A stretch of 64,000 bases of DNA from Puffinus mauretanicus (Eukaryota; Chordata; Aves; Procellariiformes; Procellariidae): positions 558,001-622,000 of the forward strand of contig JAJKFH010002364.1 of the NCBI GenBank assembly GCA_023333565.1, read 5' to 3'. The translations under genes were made by a program, and so were the position numbers. Numbering within the stretch: position 1 is the first letter of the stretch; each line of letters opens with the position of its first letter. Shown here piece by piece: positions 57,331-64,000 of this stretch. The notes beneath the pieces are model-generated. The model did not search any database and had not been told where the DNA came from. It worked only from the letters and a program-made list of their open reading frames with translations.

Positions 57331-59034
57331 GCCCAGGAAGTGGCCCTTTCCTTTTCCTTTTTCAGAATGATTAAATGTCCTGTTTTAAAGCTAGAATAGG
57401 CTTGCTGCTGTTTTCCGTCTTGAGAGTATGCCTTATTATTAGAAGTCACTCTTGCAGTTCTTCTTTTAGAATTTTCCCTTCCTTAACAGAGGGAACACCT
57501 CTGTCATGCTTGCCTTCTCACTCCAGCAGACATTCAGAGCTAGCGTTCATGAAGAAGAAAAGCCTCAGGAGGAAGATGGTGAGGATCTGAACCTGCTATG
57601 GGGAAATCCCAAGCTGACATCTCCCAGCATCCAACCAAGATATCTGAGCAGCATGTCTTCCTCTTTGTTTGCAGTCTTTATCAAACATGTGAGTAGGTTC
57701 TTGTCTGGCAGGGACAAGAGGAGAAGTGCTTCATAAAAATGTCACGTCCCTAAGAGGAGGCAGTGTCTCTTCTTACCTGCTGTAGCAGGAGATTATACAA
57801 TTTGATCCAGAAGATCTCTCTTCCAACAATCTGTTTTCTGATCACCATTTTTTTTTTGCTCATACATAATTTTTTTATTGAACTGTTTCCTTTCTTTTTA
57901 CATTTTGTTGTAAGCTGTCCATAGCAGGGTGTTTAGGACATAAACAGTGACAGGCAGATCATTTGGAGCCATGGAATAGACCTGATGGTTGTGCATTATT
58001 AGGCTGAGGTGGAAAGAGGGTAGCAGGTAACAAGGGACAAGACGACTAATCTGAATGTCAGAAGTAGTAATAATAGTAATTTATTAATGTCTTTATTGGC
58101 ATTTAAGGCTGAAAAAGTAAATTCCAGTCTAAGATACAGTCCTTTTTCCATCAATTTATAAAATGCTGTAAGCCAAGCATTTTCTTAATTCTGAAATAGT
58201 AGAATGGAAAACATGCTGAATTGGGATAATTTCTGATGGAGCTGGAGGGTCTGCAGATGCCTCACAGCCACTAATGAATTAATCTAAGACACATGGATTT
58301 ATTCTAAGGCAGAGGGATCTTGTAACATGTAAGTTACAGAAGGCGATATGGGAAGCAAAGAGCAAACTTCTCAGAAGACACTTTTGATGCACAACTTTAG
58401 GTATTCAGAGTTTAGTATTTGGAGATGTTGAGTACCACTGACTGAGCTTTGTGCTGTAGAGTTTCGTATTAGAATATTTGGTACCAAGCTATTCCATTTT
58501 GGTTACCCAAAGCCAAATAACACATTCAAGCATGCTGATCTCCATGTTTTCCCCAAGCTCTTGTAGTGAGTCATTGAGAATGAAGAGTGCTTCTCAGCAG
58601 TCACAGTTCCCAGCTCAAATGCCAGACCACACCACTTTTGAGTCAAAATAGGCATTTCTTAATCTCTCTTTGCTAATGGCCATAGCTCTGAAGCAAGTAA
58701 TTCAATAATAAAGATGGAAATGGCAGCCAGGAAATGCTGACTGTCTCCACATGCTTTAACAATACTCCCCATAGAGTAGGATTAACCTTTTCATATCTAG
58801 TCCATATCTGTTAGTAAAGCTGTAGTTTTAGAAATGGGCATTTTTCATTACTGTATTCAGGAGCCGCATTCTTCTTGGATTTTTGCTCTAAATCTCCATG
58901 TTGTCTTTTTAGGTTTTTGTTCATTTGTTTTTTCTTTTGCTTCCCAAGCAGAAGTCAGGAGATAAATGCAAGAGGTCACCCATTCTCTTCCAGTCGCTGG
59001 AAGACCAAGCATTTCTCTTCCAAGAGGCTGAGCA

Positions 59035-59084
59035 TATGTATTTATATATATGTGTATATATGTGTGTGTGTGTATATATATTCC
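59035..59084. repeat. (TA)n/(TG)n microsatellite
   Basis: TATTTATATATATGTG, then TATATATGTGTGTGTGTG, then TATATATA. A simple dinucleotide repeat in intergenic DNA. Confidence 0.85.
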
Positions 59085-62000
59085 GTGATGGGATGCAGAA
59101 TATCTATTTCCTGATCAAACTATCTTTCTTTACCTGATACTTTTTAGGTACTGTAACAATACTATAGAATATATGTGTGCACTGTTGCTATTGCATGTGT
59201 ATTTTACTTATTTTTATATTCATTTTGTTATTTTGTTTTCTCCACGCGAACTTCAGCACCTAACATCACCGCAGGTTTCCTGTCTGATTTTTTTCCCTAT
59301 ACCTGGGGACGTTTCCTTGCTAGGTTGTCTGTTCTTCTCAAGATGTTCTGAAATGCCTCTCATGTAGGTTCGATCCATTGGAGGACATGCCTTCTTGATA
59401 AAAGTTGTCCCTCTCTCTGCATTTGCTACTTCCTGACCTTTTCTAGATTTGGTAAGAGTGCCCTGTGCATATAGATCAGTCACTCTTCTTATTCTCAGAA
59501 GTCTTGGCTTGGCAGTTGTTGTTCAGCTGTGAGGCTGACATCCCCTCTCCCTGGGGCCAAAGAGGAATGAGTCTGATTATGATAGAGCTGTTGGGGGGTC
59601 TGACTTTTCCATGGCTGTGAACTGCTCAGGAAAAGTAGTTGCTAGGAGAAGGCTGCATAGTATTTAGGGCAAGGGTGGTGGCTCTGCCTTCATTAACAAA
59701 GCTGGTTTATTTTGTTATTTGGGGAACAGAGATCAAACTGTCTAATGGTGCAATCTGCATAGGAATTTTCACTGCCTGACCTTCTTCCACTGCTAAAGCT
59801 GTTTCAAAATGTTCCACTGGCACCGGGTGGCCTCTCTGCTGAGCTGGCTGTGTAAATTAATTCATATCTGTCCCTAAAGCTCTAACTCATCTTGTGTCTC
59901 TCCCTTATTTCTTTATAGACTGGGTCAGGTGGTTTAATAGCAAAGGAAAGGCTTTCTTCAAGCAAAGCTTCTTTCCAGGATGCTTGGGATGTCGTATGCC
60001 GAGCTTGCAGTCACAGGGCTGTATGACTGTTATCCTAAGAGTAGGTAGGGGGCATTGTCACCCTTCCACTGATGACTCAGTAAAGCTGAATTTCTCCCCT
60101 TCACCTCTGTTTGCCAAATAGCTGTTTAAGTAAAGCTCCCTGCATTCCCATTGACAGGCTCGTTAGGTTTTCCATGACCAGACCTACCTTGTTAACTATC
60201 TGTGTACAGTTGAGGCTGTGATCAGTCAACAGTCATCAGGTGGTGGTTGTGTCAGTTGTGTACAAAGTAGCAGCACAAGAGGAGTCCATGTCCTGCTTAC
60301 CCCAGTCAAAGAGAGCTGCCAAGCAGAAGAAAAAATCTTCAAGCCTTTCTGATGATTGCTGCCCAGAAAAGAGAGCTGCAGGTCAGCAGAGATGGCAACT
60401 AGCAGGAGTTGCAGGCAACATGGTGAGCTAGAAGAGGCTGGAAGGAGCCAAGAGGGCATGAGGCTGAGTTATGCCTTGGGCACTAAAATGTTTTGCTGCA
60501 GCTTTAGGTGTTGTCCTCTGTGTTATCTCTCTTTATGATCCGGTATCTTCTCCTGTTGGTCCATTTTTCTATGCTTGAAATATGCAGCAAGTACTAAGTG
60601 GCAAGTTCTGTGTGCTGTGGTGATTACACAAATATTCGTGCAGAGAGATCTGTGCCTTATACTTGATAATATCACATCATTAACTGTAATAATGTTGTGG
60701 AGTGTCTGCCAACATGCAGTCTAAAGCTCACACTAAATAATCCTGACACATGAAAAATCTTTGATAACAGATTTCCAAGAACTTATTTGGCTATGATACA
60801 CAATCAAGACAGCCACAGGATGATTCACTGCCTTAGAGTTTGGGCTAGATGGCCTAATGGCTTCTTTTGGAGACAAGGCAGCTCTTCCAGAGAGCAATCT
60901 TGTCTGGAGAAGACGGCTAATTTACACTTGCTTATTGCGACAGACCACCCAGTCCTGTCTTTGTGGTGCTTGCATAGCAGTCAAAATGCTGGCTATAGCC
61001 ATGCTGCCGCTGTAGGCCCTTGCAGTCCCCGAGGCAGGAATGTTTGGTGGTGGCCCTGTACCTCCAGCTGTGGTTCAGAGCCTGTCTGTAACCAGAAAAT
61101 ACCCGTGTTCGTAGCAGAAATGCTGCTGTGACCCAGGGAGGTTGGGTGAGAAGGTAACAGCTTGTTACAGGTCATAGTGTGAGGTGGAAGTTCCCTCTGG
61201 TGGAGGAACAGACCCACTACAGAGAGAAGAGCTATGTGGCGATGTAGACGCTGAACTCTGTTTGAATCTTCCTCTAGAAGATAATTTTTAAAGGTGCTGA
61301 ACTTTAACTACATGTATGTCTATACCTGCAGATTTAGCTGAAGACTATGGGTGCTGTTGTTTTTCTGGGGACCAGGTCCAGAGAGCCTACATAATAGTCC
61401 TGTTATGGAGGACTTTGACCTGAGCAGAAGAAAGGTGTTGGGTAAGGGCTGGATATTGTATGATCATCCCCCTGTGGAAAAGCACAGGAGTGTGAGGATG
61501 GCTGTGGCCATCTGGGACTGGGAAGGTCTGTGATCAGCTTCTAGCTCTGCTACCTCTGGTTTGAAATGTTCAGCCTCTCCCTAGAAGAGTTCCTCACAGG
61601 TTACTCACGATACATTAGGGAATTTCAGCCTCTTTCAGCTATGCTGTCTCAGAATGACAGGGAAAATTTGCTGCAGATGCACAGTCCTAGAAAAGAACAA
61701 TGTGTCGGGCATGGAGGCAGGGATCCTGCAGCGCAGCCAGGGTGGCTGGAGCCCTGGCCCTGACGCCTGAAACCAGGCCAACTGCTCCATGGAGCAGCCT
61801 GCAAGTGAAGCTTGGGGCTGGTCTCATGGTGGCAAGCTTGAGAGAGACCTAAGGATTGCCGCAAGACTAAAACACATTGTGAATTCCCATGGGCACGTGT
61901 GCTTCTGATAGAAGAAAAAAAACAAAGCGGTGGAAGATGATTTCTGGCAATCTAATCACATTTGGCATGTGGCAACGTAGCGAAGGAAAAGAAGAAGAAC

Positions 62001-62299
62001 CCAATGGAAACTTAGGGAAGAACAACCTGCAGGTCAAGCCAATGTCTGTTCTGCATGTGGGCAAATGTTCCTCGTGGAAATTGGACTTAATAGCCCTGAG
62101 ACCCCTAATGGAAACTAACGTGGAGGAGAGATTGCTGGGTGTCAGCATGGACAGTGACGGGGATTCATCTGGATCGTGTGGCTACCCTTGTCAGTTGTGC
62201 CTGCAAACTTTGGGGCGTGGAGAGAGATCCATCTCTTCCTACGTATCCAAGAAGCCCATCAACACCATTCCTTAGCTTTGCCCTGACTTTGATATGAAC

Positions 62300-62737
62300 C
62301 ATCGATAGGGTTTGCTTCGTGTCCTGCTCAGCTGCGGTGGTCCACAAGCGCACGCGTGTCTGCCCGATGCCGCAGCGAGGGCAAGGGACCCCTGCCCGGC
62401 TGGCACAGCCATCACCCTCTCCCAGTCCTCCCTCCGCACCCGAAAACTCCCCATACGCCCGGGGGTCTCCCGCTGGGGAGGCCGAGGTGGTCTCCTCCTC
62501 CTCCTCCTCCTGCAGCGCCGAGCCCCGTGGGGGGCGGCCGCGGGCCCTGCCCAATCTCCGCGGCCGGGCCCGGCTGCGCGTTGGCTGCCGGCGGCGCCGC
62601 CAGTGAGGCTGCGCTGAGGCTGCGGGGCCGGATGGCCGAGCCGCCCGCCCCGCTCACTCGGGCGGCGGCCGGCGGCGGGCGAGGAGACGGGGCGAGCCCT
62701 CCCTGCCGGGAGAGCCAGCCCTGCGGCACGCAGCGCC
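62300..62737 (+). promoter_or_regulatory. REEP1: REEP1 CpG-island promoter / 5' UTR region
   Basis: CpG-dense sequence begins near 62320 and continues past the first exon to about 63300. It has no TATA box. A (CTC)n run at about 62491-62510 and several GC-box-like GGGGCGG or CCGCCC motifs lie upstream of the ATG. Open frames on both strands across the island are compositional. Confidence 0.7.
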
Positions 62738-62769
62738 ATGGTCTCATGGATCATCTCCAGGCTAGTGGT
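62738..62769 (+). CDS. REEP1: REEP1 first coding exon (residues 1-10 plus two bases)
   Basis: Receptor expression-enhancing protein 1 is an ER membrane hairpin protein that shapes tubules and links them to microtubules. Loss of the human gene causes hereditary spastic paraplegia SPG31. The exon is only 32 bases long: ATG at 62738 in context GCGCCATGG, encoding MVSWIISRLV and then GT|, with donor GTGGT|GTGAGT in phase 2. This matches the human REEP1 start MVSWIISRLVVLIFG, where the next residues come from exon 2. The CpG island, the phase and the synteny (REEP1 divergent from KDM3A) support the call despite its length. REEP2 starts similarly but is not expected next to KDM3A. The other exons lie right of the window. 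Confidence 0.88.
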
Positions 62770-64000
62770 GTGAGTAGCTGCCGGCTGGCACCTGCACGCG
62801 TGTGCCCGGCTTGTGCACGCGTGTGTCTGCATGTCCGCGCGTGTCTGTGTGCGTGTGTTTGTGTGGGCGTGCGGTGGCCACGCCGTGCCTGCCGCCTGTG
62901 CCCCCCTCGCCCCTGTTAGGAATACGCGGTGGCGGCGACTCGGTTAAATTTAGCAGGTTGTTGTTAGGGATGGTGCGCTCGGCTGCTTGGTGGGTGAGGG
63001 AGAAAATAGGTGGGTCATTTTCCAGCGTGGGAAAATTACCAGGGGGTGAAGGGCAAAATGCTGTCGCGCTGTACAGCGCAAGGTGACAGGGGAGAAGGAG
63101 GGCGGTTGGCATCGCCCGGTGCTCGGCGATGAACGGGCTCGGGGCGTCAGGAGGGGGAATCGAGCATCAGCGGGTGGGAAAATGGACGTGGATTTGGGCA
63201 GCGGCGCTTTGTTAGCGGGGCTCGGCGCGGCTGGCTGGGACTCGCGAGGGGGCGCTGGGAGAGGCGGCCGCGGGGTCTCCCGGCCGCCACCGCTGCTTTC
63301 TTCTCTCTTTTTTTCGTAAAAGAAATATCAAATATTTCTTTCCTCCTTGCAACTTGCCGCCCATCCTCTCAAAAGACGTTCTCGATTTCCCTTTAACCTG
63401 TCAGCCTGGGAGGAGAAGCGTGTGGCTCTTTGCACTTGTCCTGCAGCTTTTCCATAGCTGGAAGTGCTATAGGTCGGAATACATGTTAGAAATTCCCTGG
63501 AAATGCTTCCCCGGCATCAGGGGAAAATGGAGCAATCTCGAGATATGTGTTCATCTGCCCCACCTGAAAAGAGATTCGGTGAGAAAAGGGCATTTTTTAC
63601 GCCACTAGGAAAATTCCTGGGGGGGAGTTTAGGCTTAAGGTGGGGCAGCAGGATGGCTGATCTGTCTCCCTTCTGGAAATGTGGCTGGTCAAGGTTAGTA
63701 CACTGAATCAGGTGAATCATTTTTCAGTTTTCTCTGTCTGGTACGTATAGCTGCAGACTCAGGAGACCATCTGTTGTACTCTTAAGTTATTGTAGAGGGT
63801 CTGCAAGGGCCTGTCACTTTCTTTGTCTGAAAGAAACGTGCCATCATGTTGCACCATCAGCATAGTTCCAGAAAGGCATTTTCAAGGTCTCTTCTTTTGC
63901 CATATGAGATGAAACATCAAAAGGAAAACTCACCTTGATCTTAGCTATCTCTCTGTATCACTAAGACATTGGGTGTCTGTCAGATATGAAGATTTTTGCG
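62770..64000 (+). other. REEP1: REEP1 intron 1, 5' part
   Basis: The intron starts GTGAGTAG. Its first 110 bases are a GT/GC-alternating tract (62796-62875), and CpG-rich sequence continues to about 63300 before becoming AT-richer. No second exon is seen before the window ends. Confidence 0.75.
62796..62875. repeat. GT/GC alternating tract in REEP1 intron 1
   Basis: Repeated CACGCGTGTG, GCACGCGTGTGTCTG and GCGCGTGTCTGTGTGCGTGTG blocks make a purine-pyrimidine alternating run immediately downstream of the first exon. Confidence 0.75.

Larger units (their letters stand above)
52119..62299. other. Intergenic DNA upstream of REEP1
   Basis: Mostly unique AT-rich sequence with one decayed CR1 end (54.7 kb), a TA/TG microsatellite (59035-59084) and a hairpin at 57173-57204 within a stretch that could be an ancient repeat. 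Open frames of up to 128 codons (61889-62275) show no recognisable protein. Confidence 0.55.

Noticed and set aside
61782..61797. 16-bp perfect palindrome CTGCTCCATGGAGCAG
   Set aside because: An isolated palindrome of this size is expected by chance in 64 kb, and there is no partner site or context.
61889..62275. 128-codon + strand open frame upstream of REEP1
   Set aside because: No recognisable domain, no splice context or codon-bias support, and in an otherwise non-coding stretch. It may be a decayed repeat, but I cannot assign one.
62272..62919. Overlapping long open frames on both strands around REEP1 exon 1
   Set aside because: CpG-island composition. The genuine coding segment is the 32-base exon starting at 62738, which has the right N-terminus and donor.

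Overview
This window is vertebrate nuclear DNA, almost certainly from a bird. The genes are split into short exons with clear GT/GC...AG boundaries, and the interspersed repeats are CR1-type LINEs ending in the ATTCTATG octamer tail typical of birds and other reptiles. The gene order CHMP3 - KDM3A - REEP1 also matches the human chromosome 2 neighbourhood. Identifications come from reading translated exons against remembered protein families. No database search was run.

Layout. (1) 1-7.97 kb: the last four coding exons of CHMP3 (ESCRT-III subunit VPS24) on the + strand. The first coding exon, about 35 N-terminal residues, lies left of the window. (2) 7.97-10.0 kb: a short gap between convergent 3' ends. 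(3) 10.0-44.6 kb: the whole KDM3A gene (JMJD1A, H3K9me1/2 demethylase) on the - strand. I place 25 coding exons, from ATG at 43712 to stop at 11378, giving about 1,290 residues. The iron-binding HxD...H triad, the LxxLL motif and the second cysteine cluster are intact. The 5' part of the zinc-finger exon near 28.15-28.23 kb, about 36 residues including the first zinc-ligand Cys, cannot be found. Two KDM3A introns use GC donors. (4) 43.5-45.2 kb: the KDM3A CpG-island promoter with CCAAT and GC boxes and a likely untranslated first exon, plus a separate GC-rich segment with three NRF1-type palindromes and a YY1-type site. (5) 45.2-62.3 kb: AT-rich intergenic DNA with one well-preserved CR1 copy and one decayed CR1 3' end. 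(6) 62.3-64 kb: the CpG-island start and first coding exon of REEP1 (ER-shaping protein) on the + strand, divergent from KDM3A. The rest of REEP1 is right of the window.

The genes are ordinary housekeeping or regulatory genes kept together by ancestral synteny and do not form a functional pathway. I found no convincing new biological system. The points most worth checking are the broken zinc-finger exon, a perfect 507-bp tandem duplication joined by an 18-bp templated insert inside a KDM3A intron, the two GC-AG introns, and the triple NRF1 array.
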